A stretch of DNA of 64,000 nucleotides from Lachnospiraceae bacterium UBA7199. GTDB lineage: Bacteria > Bacillota > Clostridia > Lachnospirales > Lachnospiraceae. The notes below the pieces were generated by a model, which saw only the letters and a program-made list of their open reading frames with translations, was not told where the DNA came from and did no database searches. Of the stretch, positions 9,118-17,159 are shown piece after piece. Position 1 is the first letter of the stretch. The number at the start of each line of letters is the position of its first letter. The stretch covers positions 5,856 to 69,855 of the forward strand of contig DKUR01000111.1 in NCBI GenBank assembly GCA_002490775.1, read 5' to 3'. Made by a program: the position numbers and the translations under genes.

Positions 9118-9681
9118 ATGGAAAGGATATGGGTGTATTTAATGGCAATTCAATTCTCGAAGGAAGAAATGAAAAGAATGGAAGATTTGCTCAGTGCATT
9201 TTTTGAAAGAATGGAAATGGATTATGTAGTGCCTGTTGATATTTTTAAAGTTGCAACTGATTTGGGATTTGATGTTCGTGGAGCTGAGTTTGAAGAGAAC
9301 CTTGAAGGACTGATTGTTGTTAATGAGCATACAGAAAAAATTGAAGGTTTTGATTCAAACAAAGTTATAGCATATAATTGTTTCAAAGATATTAATATGA
9401 AGAAATTTATTGTTGCACATGAGCTGGCACATTATATTTACGAAAAAGCAAATGCGTATGATAAAAAAATAGTCGTTGCTGCGAGAGATCATGCAGATGG
9501 TTATTCAGAAAATGTAGAAGAGCAACAAATGGATTATATGGCTGCAAGTATATTAATTCCTAAAAATGATTTGTGCCGGTTTTTAGAAAAGAATACGGGT
9601 ATAAATGTTTCGGAAGTGGCAAAGCGATATAAAGTAACGGAAGAAGTGGCACGGAGACGTATACAAGAGGTACAGGCATGA
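9118..9681 (+). CDS. ImmA/IrrE family metallo-endopeptidase
   Basis: 187-residue zinc protease of the family whose ImmA member cleaves the ICEBs1 repressor. The zinc motif HELAH is at residues 101-105 within FIVAHELAHYIYE, and the third ligand region is EEQQMDYMAASILIP. The C-terminus carries a short helix-turn-helix-like segment (VSEVAKRYKVTEEVARRRI). The start has a very strong GAGGAGGTGA site. In mobile elements these enzymes relieve repression or act in stress and toxin-antitoxin-like pairs; the partner here is a membrane protein and not an adjacent repressor. The nearest HTH gene lies about 1.1 kb downstream on the other strand. Confidence 0.88.
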   Translation: MERIWVYLMAIQFSKEEMKRMEDLLSAFFERMEMDYVVPVDIFKVATDLGFDVRGAEFEENLEGLIVVNEHTEKIEGFDSNKVIAYNCFKDINMKKFIVAHELAHYIYEKANAYDKKIVVAARDHADGYSENVEEQQMDYMAASILIPKNDLCRFLEKNTGINVSEVAKRYKVTEEVARRRIQEVQA

Positions 9682-10286
9682 GTGAGAATAAATCATCCTA
9701 TATGGAAGTGCTAAGAAATCTGTTGACATCTAACTTTGATAATAAACCAACAAAAAACGAAGAATATGCAGAACAATTGATGAATGTTCACGCACAGTTT
9801 GTTAATCGAAATGGGAAATTGACCAATTTATTGGAAGATTTTATAGATCAGCGTCGTAAGAGAGTTAAGACAAATAATTTTCTCAAAAAGTTTATATTTT
9901 GGTTTTTTGTTGGATTGCTTGCTGTTTTAACAATAGCAGTGGTTATATTTATTGTTTGTAACAGAAATAGTAATTCTATTCCTTCTATGGTGTCATTGCT
10001 TTCGGTTTCAGTTACATATTTGGCGAGTTTGATTGCTGTTTTTGAAATTATGTCTAAGTATTTATTCCCGATTGATGAAGAAAAAGATACTATCACTATG
10101 ATTCAGGCAGTAATTAATAACGATGTACAAGTAGAAGAATTGATGTCAAAGGCTATTGATAAAAATCATATTGAAATTATTGAAAGATTAAAACTCTTGA
10201 AACAGTTGCGTGATGAAAATGTTCTAACAGATGAGGAGTTCAATGAAGTAAAGAGGAATCTTATTGAAAAGATTAAAGAAGAATAA
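9678..10286 (+). CDS. two-helix membrane protein with SHOCT-like C-terminus
   Basis: 202 residues, start overlapping the protease stop by four bases (ATGA), so translationally coupled. A soluble N-terminus of about 70 residues is followed by two membrane helices (FIFWFFVGLLAVLTIAVVIF and VSLLSVSVTYLASLIAVFEI). The tail ends LKLLKQLRDENVLTDEEFNE, the pattern of the short SHOCT domain found at the C-terminus of many membrane and phage proteins. Coupling to an ImmA/IrrE protease suggests a shared function, perhaps stress-triggered membrane action. That is inference; no characterised homologue is recognised. Confidence 0.75.
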   Translation: MSENKSSYMEVLRNLLTSNFDNKPTKNEEYAEQLMNVHAQFVNRNGKLTNLLEDFIDQRRKRVKTNNFLKKFIFWFFVGLLAVLTIAVVIFIVCNRNSNSIPSMVSLLSVSVTYLASLIAVFEIMSKYLFPIDEEKDTITMIQAVINNDVQVEELMSKAIDKNHIEIIERLKLLKQLRDENVLTDEEFNEVKRNLIEKIKEE

Positions 10287-10328
10287 TCCTTTTATAACAA
10301 ATAGTTGATTTAGGTATAATGGAAAGTT

Positions 10329-10370
10329 AGACATCATTACTTATAGTGATATAGGTAGTGGTGTCTTTTT
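10329..10370 (+). terminator. hairpin repeat copy 2, terminator of the ImmA/IrrE cassette
   Basis: AGACATCATTAC pairs with GTAGTGGTGTCT, followed directly by a TTTTT run: a plausible intrinsic terminator 40 bases after the membrane protein gene. It is the second copy of the hairpin at 8948-8985. Confidence 0.6.
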
Positions 10371-10508
10371 GTATGTCGGGATGGTTTACATTTTGACGGG
10401 CAGCAGTTGTTTTATGAAAGGGTGTATCTGATGTATTCATGCATTGGTTTGAAAAATAGAATATCGAAATATGAATAGGATTTCTTTTTAAAGTAAGATT
10501 ATAATTTA

Positions 10509-10771
10509 TTACCGAACAGATATAAAATAAGGCAATCACAGAATAGTAGGTAAAATAAGGATTTTGAAGATATTTGTTTATGAGAATTTATGAAGAAAAA
10601 GACATAAAGTATTGAAAATAAAGGGCTTTACCGAACTATGCTAAAAAATGTTATAAATATGGTAGAATAGTCGTAAAAGTCTTATAAAATGGCGGTTTTT
10701 ATTGATTTGCCGAACATACATTGTAATAGGCATAATTACGGAAAAATGGTTGTTTTAGCCTTTATCGAACA
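10509..10771 (+). repeat. four dispersed direct repeats, TT(A/G)(C/T)CGAAC(A/T), in a gene-free stretch
   Basis: Copies at 10509-10518, 10628-10637, 10707-10716 and 10762-10771, all in the same orientation, within the roughly 500-base stretch 10287-10787 that otherwise holds only the hairpin repeat above. They lie downstream of the oppositely oriented HTH gene. They could be regulator or replication-protein binding sites, or chance in AT-rich DNA. The rest of the stretch shows no convincing gene. Confidence 0.3.
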
Positions 10772-10787
10772 CATTTCCGAAAGCACA

Positions 10788-11009
10788 TTATTCTTCAGGA
10801 CGTTTGTACTCGATCAATTCCCCAACTTCTATATTGAGATACCAACACAACTTACAAATCAGTCCAGTATCAAAGCGGCTGACACTATCACGACAGTATT
10901 TGTTGAAGTTGGTTCGAGGAATATCAAGGTCTTTACAAATCTTGTTCTTACTGATACCTTTTTCTTCCAATATTTCATTTATTCGTAAATGTAAATTACC
11001 ATATTCCAT
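10788..11009 (-). CDS. small Cro/C1-type helix-turn-helix regulator
   Basis: 73 residues, a single HTH domain (NEILEEKGISKNKICKDLDI followed by PRTNFNKYCRDSVSRFDTGL), then a short ELIEYKRPEE tail. This is the compact XRE type common in clostridial mobile elements. On the minus strand AAAGGAGG sits just before the start. It is transcribed away from the restriction gene cluster, so it may control the divergent promoter region at 11010-11310. Its target is not known. Confidence 0.82.
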   Translation of the reverse strand: MEYGNLHLRINEILEEKGISKNKICKDLDIPRTNFNKYCRDSVSRFDTGLICKLCWYLNIEVGELIEYKRPEE

Positions 11010-11115
11010 AGAGGAACCTCCTTTACTTTTTTCTCATTATTTTATATAATGAATGACAGAAATATAATTCACAGATGAGCCATTCACAAAAGAGTCAGGT
11101 GTTGAGGGCATAAAC

Positions 11116-11295
11116 ATGGAGAAGAACGAAATTAAGGATAGGTGATTTGATGTACTGAATGATACGGATAATTTGCTGATATAAGATATAATGGTTGATG
11201 ACCGAAACAATATAGTCAATGTTTATCTCACAGACGGCACAAGATTTTCGGTTCATGTAGAAAAATGTGGAATATGGAGCATTTGTGAGGTATAA
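11116..11295 (+). pseudogene. small gene remnant with two in-frame stops
   Basis: Reading from ATG 11116, the frame gives MEKNEIKDR, stop (TGA 11143), FDVLNDTDNLLI, stop (TAA 11182), then DIMVDDRNNIVNVYLTDGTR followed by FSVHVEKCGIWSICEV and a normal stop. The composition is protein-like across both stops, suggesting a decayed gene of about 59 codons. A 34-residue product from ATG 11191 is also possible. No family recognised. Confidence 0.35.
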
Positions 11296-11328
11296 TGGAG
11301 TAAAAATATTTTGCGGAGGACTGGTAGA

Positions 11329-11568
11329 ATGTCTGTAGTCACAAAAAAGGAAGAAAAAGTTAATAAAGTATTTGATTCCATGTCTAATATTCATGATATG
11401 CAGGAATTTAAAAATATATTTATGGAAATGTATCCTGACGATTGGAAAAGAATAATTAGTACATATAACAAAGAGGAACGAAAAGATACGAAAGGTAAAG
11501 GACATCCAATGCCAAAGCCAGAGATTTATTTGAGTAATATGTATAAGGTTGGTCTGAAAAAAAGATAA
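11329..11568 (+). CDS. small hypothetical protein upstream of the Mrr gene
   Basis: 79 residues, basic, soluble, no recognised motif (ends YLSNMYKVGLKKR). GCGGAGGA precedes the ATG by eight bases, and a TATAAT lies at 11291-11296, so it appears to be expressed. It is 29 bases upstream of the Mrr-domain gene in the same direction and is probably in one operon with it. It could be a partner or modulator of the nuclease; that is inference from position only. Confidence 0.6.
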   Translation: MSVVTKKEEKVNKVFDSMSNIHDMQEFKNIFMEMYPDDWKRIISTYNKEERKDTKGKGHPMPKPEIYLSNMYKVGLKKR

Positions 11569-11597
11569 CCAATAAAAAAGTAGGAGGACTGACTGTT

Positions 11598-13439
11598 ATG
11601 GGATTTTGGAGTAGCTTTTTGGGGCATGCGGCTGCTAATGCTATTAATGAAACGCAGAAAGAAACGAAAAAGCATAATGACCTGTGTTATCAGTTAAGTG
11701 ATTATATGGATGAACTCAATAAATACTTAGAAAGGATTGGGTGTAAACAAGTATATATTGCTGATTATGGATGTATTGATACTGGGAGTATTTCTATTGA
11801 AAAGAGAAGAATGGATGCAATAAAAAGAAAAGTTGAGGAATATAAAAATTTAGGGGGTAACCCTGCCTATATCCAAGATTTAGATGAAATGGATGAACAC
11901 ATTGCGGTAATAAAATATTTGAAATCTGTCAATCGTTTAGACCGACAAAAAGAATTTCTTGGGTTAGATTTGGAGTTTGTAAAAGATGATATTGAAAGAG
12001 AAATAAAAGAAGAAACTTCTGCTTTATCATTAGTTAATGTACAAGGCAATATATTGAATACGGTTGTTACTAAGGAAAATGATTTATTTATTTCCTATGA
12101 TAATTGGGAAGAATCAGCTAATACTATAAAAATTGATACGGCAAAATATTACAGTGAAGACACAGTACAATTTCTAGAATATAAAACTATATCTTTGATA
12201 TTTACGGAAACCAATATTTATGTTTATAGTTATGAGCTGGATGCTCATTCACAATTATATTGCAATATTCCGATAGGAAAAAATCAAAAACTAAATATAA
12301 CGTCTTTGCCAATTCCGGCAGTGGCTGGGTGGTCAATGGTAGTTATTGATGACTTGCAAGTACTTTGTTCTACTGATGAAGCTGAAAAGATCATGGAGCT
12401 GTATAGAAAACATAATGCTGATATTTATTTAGAAGAGGAAATGTTGCAACAAAAAAATATAAATGAACTTTCGGGAATAGAATTTGAAAGAGTATGTCAG
12501 CAGTTAGTTGAAAAAATGGGATTTGAAACAGAAACCACAAAAGCAAGCGGTGATGGTGGTATTGATTTGATTGCGTATAATCATCAGCCTTTGCTATCTG
12601 GAAAATATATTATTCAATGTAAACGCTATTCTGGTAGCGTTGGAGAACCGATTATCAGAGATTTGTATGGTGTAATTACTTCTGAAAGAGCAAATAAAGG
12701 CATTCTTATGACAACGGGACATTTTACAAAAAGTGCTATTGCTTTTGCAAATGGAAAACCTATTGAATTGATTGATGGTGTAGATATGCAGAATTTACTT
12801 AATAAGTATGGATTATTTACATCAAGGTGTTGCGATTATTATTGTAGTAATTATGATGAGAACCAAGAGTTTTTTGAAAAAACATGGTTAGAATATAGAA
12901 ATGCGTATTATTTATTTGATACATGTCTTATAGAATTAGGCGAAACATCAACATATTGGCAAAAATACAGAGAGAGGCATGATGATGTCGTATTTGCATT
13001 TAAAGTGTATGAGGCCTTTATGATGTCATTAAGTATAAGAGATGAAATGCAGTTTGAAATATTCTGTAAAATATTGGATGTAGAGAATGTCGTAAGTGGT
13101 ATTGCTAATAGACAGCAATATTTCAATCAATTGATTACTAATGAAGGAGGGCTACGTGAAGTAATGCGAGAAGCTGTACTTCCTTATGATAATAGTTCGG
13201 TAGGAATTTTTTGGAATACAATAGCAACGGTGTCGAATGAGATGCATGAATATACATATTTTTCAAAGCTATTGGAATATCATGTGGAATATGTTACAAA
13301 ATTAGGTATAGCATTACAGTATTTTATGGAAAGAGAAGATAGAATTGATAATCTTAGAGAGATTACTGTTGATTATTATAAGGAAACACAGAAAATTATG
13401 AAAGCGTATATATTTAGTAAAAAGGAAGGATTGCTATAG
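11598..13439 (+). CDS. Mrr-type restriction endonuclease domain protein
   Basis: 613 residues. The central part (about 287-400) is an Mrr_cat domain of the PD-(D/E)XK fold: INELSGIEFERVCQQLVEKM, then GDGGIDLIAY with the catalytic Asp, YIIQCKRYSG with the QxK motif, and GILMTTGHFTKSAIAFANGK before the LIDG end. The N-terminal 285 residues and C-terminal 210 residues match nothing I recognise and may sense or recruit. Mrr enzymes cleave modified DNA; no methylase is adjacent, which fits a type IV (modification-dependent) enzyme. It is cargo of the lysS element and presumably an anti-phage function. RBS TAGGAGG. Confidence 0.82.
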   Translation: MGFWSSFLGHAAANAINETQKETKKHNDLCYQLSDYMDELNKYLERIGCKQVYIADYGCIDTGSISIEKRRMDAIKRKVEEYKNLGGNPAYIQDLDEMDEHIAVIKYLKSVNRLDRQKEFLGLDLEFVKDDIEREIKEETSALSLVNVQGNILNTVVTKENDLFISYDNWEESANTIKIDTAKYYSEDTVQFLEYKTISLIFTETNIYVYSYELDAHSQLYCNIPIGKNQKLNITSLPIPAVAGWSMVVIDDLQVLCSTDEAEKIMELYRKHNADIYLEEEMLQQKNINELSGIEFERVCQQLVEKMGFETETTKASGDGGIDLIAYNHQPLLSGKYIIQCKRYSGSVGEPIIRDLYGVITSERANKGILMTTGHFTKSAIAFANGKPIELIDGVDMQNLLNKYGLFTSRCCDYYCSNYDENQEFFEKTWLEYRNAYYLFDTCLIELGETSTYWQKYRERHDDVVFAFKVYEAFMMSLSIRDEMQFEIFCKILDVENVVSGIANRQQYFNQLITNEGGLREVMREAVLPYDNSSVGIFWNTIATVSNEMHEYTYFSKLLEYHVEYVTKLGIALQYFMEREDRIDNLREITVDYYKETQKIMKAYIFSKKEGLL

Positions 13440-13698
13440 GATGCTCTTTTAAATAATTGTTTTATAACAGCAAATTTCTTGTGATTGTTGTGGGCTGTTG
13501 ATATCGGAACAAGATGAATTAGTTTAACAATAAACTTTAAACAATTAAAGATAGAAATTCTAATTAGGAATATTTTAAAGAAAAGTAGGATGAAATTGCT
13601 ATTTTAAGAACTGGTTGTAGAAAAAATGATGAATTTCTGTTGTCAAAGTGGTATGATTAAAACGGAATAGAAAACAGCATACACAAAAAGGTGAATTT

Positions 13699-14505
13699 AT
13701 GGCAAAGTTAAAAAAGAATCATTTTTATTACGGAGCAATATTAGATGCATTATGTCAATACAATCCAGATGCATCACCTGTTTTGATGTCGCATGAAGAA
13801 GAACCAAGACAAGTTTATAGGGTAATGACTAATACATCACAGGAATGTATATTGTTTTTCAAATATGCATCACCGAAAATAAATGGAAAGAATGAAGATG
13901 ATATTAGTTATCTGTTTACGTTTTCCAATGATGACAAGCAGAAATTAAAAGCATATAATGAAAAGTATAATTATCCTATATTTTTATATTTGCTGTGTAA
14001 ACAACCTGATTTAAAAGATAGTGAAATAATTGTCCTTAAATATACTGAGTATCAGAATGTAGAGGAAAATCGTGCAATCACTATCAGGATTCAGAAAAAT
14101 AAAAACTATATTTTGCTGTTTAAAAAAGGAAGTAAATCTCCCGATAATGCATATCAAATACAACGCAATAGGATAGAGAAAACATTTGATGAATTGATGG
14201 TTGATGTTATGAAAGAATCTTCATATCATACAAATAAGAAAACAGTAGATAATTCTCAAATGGATTCTTTGATTGCGACAAATACAGAAATATATAAAGA
14301 TAATTTGAATTGCCCTTTTTGTGAAAATCCTTTAGAAGATTTAATTATACATAATGGCGAAAATGATATGGTATCAAGATTATGTCCTGTTTGTAAACGA
14401 AGGTTCGTTAATAAACATCAATATAAGGTAATTCGTAAATATTGCGGTGCTAATAAAATAATTCCAGAGTTGTATATTATGGATTATCCAGAACGAAAGA
14501 GTTAA
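13699..14505 (+). CDS. hypothetical protein with C-terminal zinc ribbon
   Basis: 268 residues. The C-terminus has two CxxC pairs, CPFCENPLEDLI and RLCPVCKRRF, forming a likely zinc ribbon of about 40 residues. The N-terminal 210 residues are mixed alpha/beta (YHFYYGAIL-like start, a FFKYASPKINGKNEDDISYL segment) without a recognised motif. The gap of 260 bases before it contains no gene. It is in the same direction as the Mrr gene and could be part of the same cargo module. Function unknown. Confidence 0.65.
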   Translation: MAKLKKNHFYYGAILDALCQYNPDASPVLMSHEEEPRQVYRVMTNTSQECILFFKYASPKINGKNEDDISYLFTFSNDDKQKLKAYNEKYNYPIFLYLLCKQPDLKDSEIIVLKYTEYQNVEENRAITIRIQKNKNYILLFKKGSKSPDNAYQIQRNRIEKTFDELMVDVMKESSYHTNKKTVDNSQMDSLIATNTEIYKDNLNCPFCENPLEDLIIHNGENDMVSRLCPVCKRRFVNKHQYKVIRKYCGANKIIPELYIMDYPERKS

Positions 14506-14511
14506 AAAGTA

Positions 14512-14548
14512 AGTGTGTCAAAAACGATTGTTTTTGGCACATTTTTCT
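14512..14548 (+). terminator. terminator-like hairpin after the zinc-ribbon gene
   Basis: TGTGTCAAAAAC pairs (with one G-U) to GTTTTTGGCACA around GATT, followed by TTTTTCT. Part of the same sequence resembles the resolvase-site arms downstream. Confidence 0.6.
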
Positions 14549-14591
14549 ATACGTCCAAAAACATAGCATTTTAACCCTAAAAATATTTCAT

Positions 14592-14629
14592 AAAACGTGT
14601 CAAAATCTATTTACAAATTGACACGTTTT
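14592..14629 (+). promoter_or_regulatory. candidate resolvase binding site (res-like dyad)
   Basis: A perfect 12-base inverted repeat, AAAACGTGTCAA at 14592-14603 and TTGACACGTTTT at 14618-14629, with a 14-base centre, 42 bases upstream of the serine resolvase start. The half-site core GTGTCAAAA recurs inside the hairpin at 14512-14548. Serine resolvases typically bind 28-40 base dyads in front of their own gene and autoregulate. Confidence 0.5.
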
Positions 14630-14670
14630 TGATACAATATATTTAAATCAAAGTAAAGGAGATGGATGTT

Positions 14671-15234
14671 ATGTTAGTAGGATATGCAAGAGTTTCAACA
14701 GATGGACAGAATTTGGATAGACAGATAGATGCTTTAAAAGCAGTTGGTGTAGATAGTCGTGTTTTGTATCAGGAAAAAATTACAGGAACAAAGAAGGATA
14801 GACCAGAATTACAACGAATGTTAAATGAATTAAATGAAGGTGATGTTGTTATTATTACTGATCTTACACGTATTTCAAGAAGTACAAAGGATTTGTTGGA
14901 TATAGTGGAAAAGATTAAAAATAAAGGTGCTTCGATAAGAAGTCTGAAAGATACATGGTTAGATACTACGAGCAAAAATCCTTATAATGATTTTCTACTA
15001 ACTGTAATGAGTGGTCTAAGCCAGTTAGAAAGAGATTTAATAAGCCAAAGAACGAAAGAAGGTCTTGTGAGTGCCAAAGCAAGAGGTAGGAATGGGGGCA
15101 GACCATCAAAGCAAAATGCAAAGGGGGATGTTGTAAAGGCATTAGCTGATAGTGGTATGAAGATTGTAGATATTGTAAAAGAAACTGGTTTATCGAGAAG
15201 TACAGTGAATCGAATTTTAAGAGATAACAAATAA
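14671..15234 (+). CDS. serine recombinase / resolvase (Tn3-type)
   Basis: 187 residues. N-terminal catalytic domain with the nucleophile in YARVSTDGQNLDRQ (Ser9), the ITDLTRISRSTKDL block, and LERDLISQRTKEGL of the long E-helix. The C-terminal part is GGRPSK plus a helix-turn-helix, IVDIVKETGLSRSTVNRIL. The ATG at 14671 is preferred over the one at 14662 because AAAGGAG lies nine bases before it. Within an integrative element it could resolve multimers of the excised circle, like plasmid resolvases. A terminator hairpin follows closely. Confidence 0.93.
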   Translation: MLVGYARVSTDGQNLDRQIDALKAVGVDSRVLYQEKITGTKKDRPELQRMLNELNEGDVVIITDLTRISRSTKDLLDIVEKIKNKGASIRSLKDTWLDTTSKNPYNDFLLTVMSGLSQLERDLISQRTKEGLVSAKARGRNGGRPSKQNAKGDVVKALADSGMKIVDIVKETGLSRSTVNRILRDNK

Positions 15235-15249
15235 AAATATTGAAAAATT

Positions 15250-15277
15250 GCAAGGTTGAAAGATACCTTGCTTTTTT
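15250..15277 (+). terminator. terminator of the resolvase gene
   Basis: GCAAGGT (15250-15256) and ACCTTGC (15265-15271) with an eight-base loop, followed by TTTTTT. Confidence 0.8.
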
Positions 15278-15331
15278 ATGCCCAAAATTAAAAAATTTAT
15301 TTTAATCAAATTTCACATCAAATTGCATATG

Positions 15332-15344
15332 TGCGAAAAACGCA
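15332..15344 (+). other. small hairpin in front of the initiator-like gene, candidate nick/origin region
   Basis: TGCGAAAAACGCA forms a four-base stem with an A5 loop, about 90 bases before the initiator/relaxase-like gene, in an AT-rich stretch. Nick sites of rolling-circle initiators are often in such loops, but no known nick consensus is recognised here. Confidence 0.2.
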
Positions 15345-15431
15345 AAAAGTTGTGAATCAAAAAGAGAAGTAATACCTGAACGAACCACTACAACTACCAA
15401 AATGCGAAAAAATGAAAAGGAGTACAAAAAT

Positions 15432-16337
15432 ATGAACAAGAACAAATTAATTGCATATGGTAGAGGTATTACAAATTCTGGTATTCATACTGGAAATGGA
15501 ACAACAAGTCATGTAGAGGATTTTGATAAGGCAAATAAAAGCAATTTGATTGAATCTTATATTGATCGGAAAGATAAAAATGAAATTTATATGCGTATCA
15601 ATCCCAACAAAAATTTTGATGGATATGTAGTAGATTCCTATTCACAATTCAAAGAAGTGGTACAAGATTTATTTGATGAAATTGGTGTGAAGGATTTTAA
15701 GTGGAAACGAATTGACTTGAGTTTTAATACAATGGATTGCCACTACTATGAAAATTACACCAAATTAAATCGTTTACTGATTGCATGTATTGCTGATTCT
15801 GTGAATGATTACAACACCCATGATACGAAGAATTTTTGGAATGGAAAGACAAAGAGCCTTGTAACTAAAAATGGGTATAGAGAAGCAGAATTTTACGACA
15901 AAAACGATGAAAGCAATGGTAAAAGTCCTTATTTTAGCAGATTGGAATTAAGAAGCAAGCGTATTAGTGAGAGCATCGAACATGAATTTTTGGATTTGTG
16001 GTTTGAAAGATTGAATAAAGCTGCTAAGCATTTTGAAAAAGTGCAACATAGATTCAATCGGAATATGGCACAACTTTATCTGGAAGATTTGGCAAAGAAG
16101 AAAAGGGATAGAGAGTTTTTGAGTATCAACAGTTTCTTGATGACAAGGAAAGATTATATTTTTACGAGCAATCAAATGAAAGAATTGTTGATGATGATTG
16201 GTTTGTCGGAAGAAAAAGCTATAAATAAGACCTATAACTTTAAAAAATATCATACAATCGAATATTTCAAAAAAGAAGATTTGGATTATATCATTGCGGA
16301 TATTAAAGAAAAGATTATTGATTATTTTTCAAAGTAA
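15432..16337 (+). CDS. replication initiator / relaxase-like protein of the element
   Basis: 301 residues. The central region (FKWKRIDLSFNTMDCHYYEN, then GYREAEFYDKNDESNGKSPY and FSRLELRSKRI) resembles the layout of Rep_trans/MobT-like initiators: an RxD strand, a tyrosine-containing YDK motif, then an R-E strand. The C-terminal 100 residues are helical. The candidate nicking tyrosine cannot be assigned with certainty. The ATG used has AAGGAG nine bases upstream; an upstream in-frame ATG lies before that site. Such proteins start rolling-circle replication or mobilisation of integrative elements. The assignment rests on motif pattern and context. Confidence 0.5.
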   Translation: MNKNKLIAYGRGITNSGIHTGNGTTSHVEDFDKANKSNLIESYIDRKDKNEIYMRINPNKNFDGYVVDSYSQFKEVVQDLFDEIGVKDFKWKRIDLSFNTMDCHYYENYTKLNRLLIACIADSVNDYNTHDTKNFWNGKTKSLVTKNGYREAEFYDKNDESNGKSPYFSRLELRSKRISESIEHEFLDLWFERLNKAAKHFEKVQHRFNRNMAQLYLEDLAKKKRDREFLSINSFLMTRKDYIFTSNQMKELLMMIGLSEEKAINKTYNFKKYHTIEYFKKEDLDYIIADIKEKIIDYFSK

Positions 16338-16521
16338 GAATAGGAAATGGTCAAAAGTTACTAATGTTAAGATGATTAGAAATGTTAAAAAGCATTGGAA
16401 ATTAAGGCTATATTGATATTTTTCGATTTAGTCAATTACCTAATATATATGTAAATATTTATTAGGAAGTAGTTGTGAGTGGTTTCGTTCAAAAAATCAT
16501 TACAACGAAAGGATAAGTGCA

Positions 16522-17154
16522 ATGGCACTGATAAAAATAATAAATATTGCTTTTTCATTGGTGTTAATTGCATTGGTGAAAAAGATGGTAAATTATAAAA
16601 TTTTAAGTAATAGGGAAAAACATAATAGATTTAGTAACATGAAGTCCAGATGTGGTAAGGCATATCAAAAAAAGAATCCACGTTACAAAGGAGCTTTTAT
16701 TTGGGAAGGATGGTTGAAGTATAAGACCAAAACATTCTTCGTATGGCTTGATAACAATTATTATGAAGTCGATGGAGAGCAGATGGATGTTGATAAGGAT
16801 ATTTTACAATATGGCAATAAGCAATATCATCCAGATTTATGTTTAGTAGTACCACATAGTATAAATGTCTTTTTTGAAAATATCGAAGTTGGTAAGACTA
16901 ATATTACATACAATTCAAAAACAGGAAAGTATGTTGTAAAGATTACCGATGGTAAAAAGAATATTGGTGCTACTGATATTGATTCCTACAATGAAGCGTT
17001 AGATATTTATTGCGATATTAAGCAAGGGATTCTTGTAAATAAGGCAAAAGCATTAAAGGACAAGATACCAGAAAAAGTTTATATGGCATTGATGAATACG
17101 GATGTGAAAGCCATTAATTGCAAATATTATCTTGCTGATGAAAGCGAGGTGTAG
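16522..17154 (+). CDS. phage-like AP2/HNH-associated DNA-binding protein (nuclease part not evident)
   Basis: 210 residues. An N-terminal hydrophobic stretch (ALIKIINIAFSLVLIALVKK) precedes a region with the pattern seen next to HNH homing endonucleases of phages: RFSNMKSRCGKAY, a W-rich FVWLDNNYYEV, then VDKDILQYGNKQYHPDLCLV and VPHSINVFF. It ends with an AP2-like strand set, ITYNSKTGKYVVKITDGKKN. No canonical HNH motif is visible, so it may be a degenerate or DNA-binding-only relative. It sits directly upstream of the excisionase gene, six bases between stop and start. Confidence 0.5.
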   Translation: MALIKIINIAFSLVLIALVKKMVNYKILSNREKHNRFSNMKSRCGKAYQKKNPRYKGAFIWEGWLKYKTKTFFVWLDNNYYEVDGEQMDVDKDILQYGNKQYHPDLCLVVPHSINVFFENIEVGKTNITYNSKTGKYVVKITDGKKNIGATDIDSYNEALDIYCDIKQGILVNKAKALKDKIPEKVYMALMNTDVKAINCKYYLADESEV

Positions 17155-17159
17155 TTGCT

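Noticed and set aside
10689..10988. 99-residue plus-strand open frame
   Set aside because: It is antisense to the HTH regulator gene, lacks a ribosome site and has no protein-like pattern.
11095..11505. 136-residue minus-strand open frame
   Set aside because: Antisense to the small gene and remnant upstream of the nuclease; aromatic-rich low-complexity product and no start signal.
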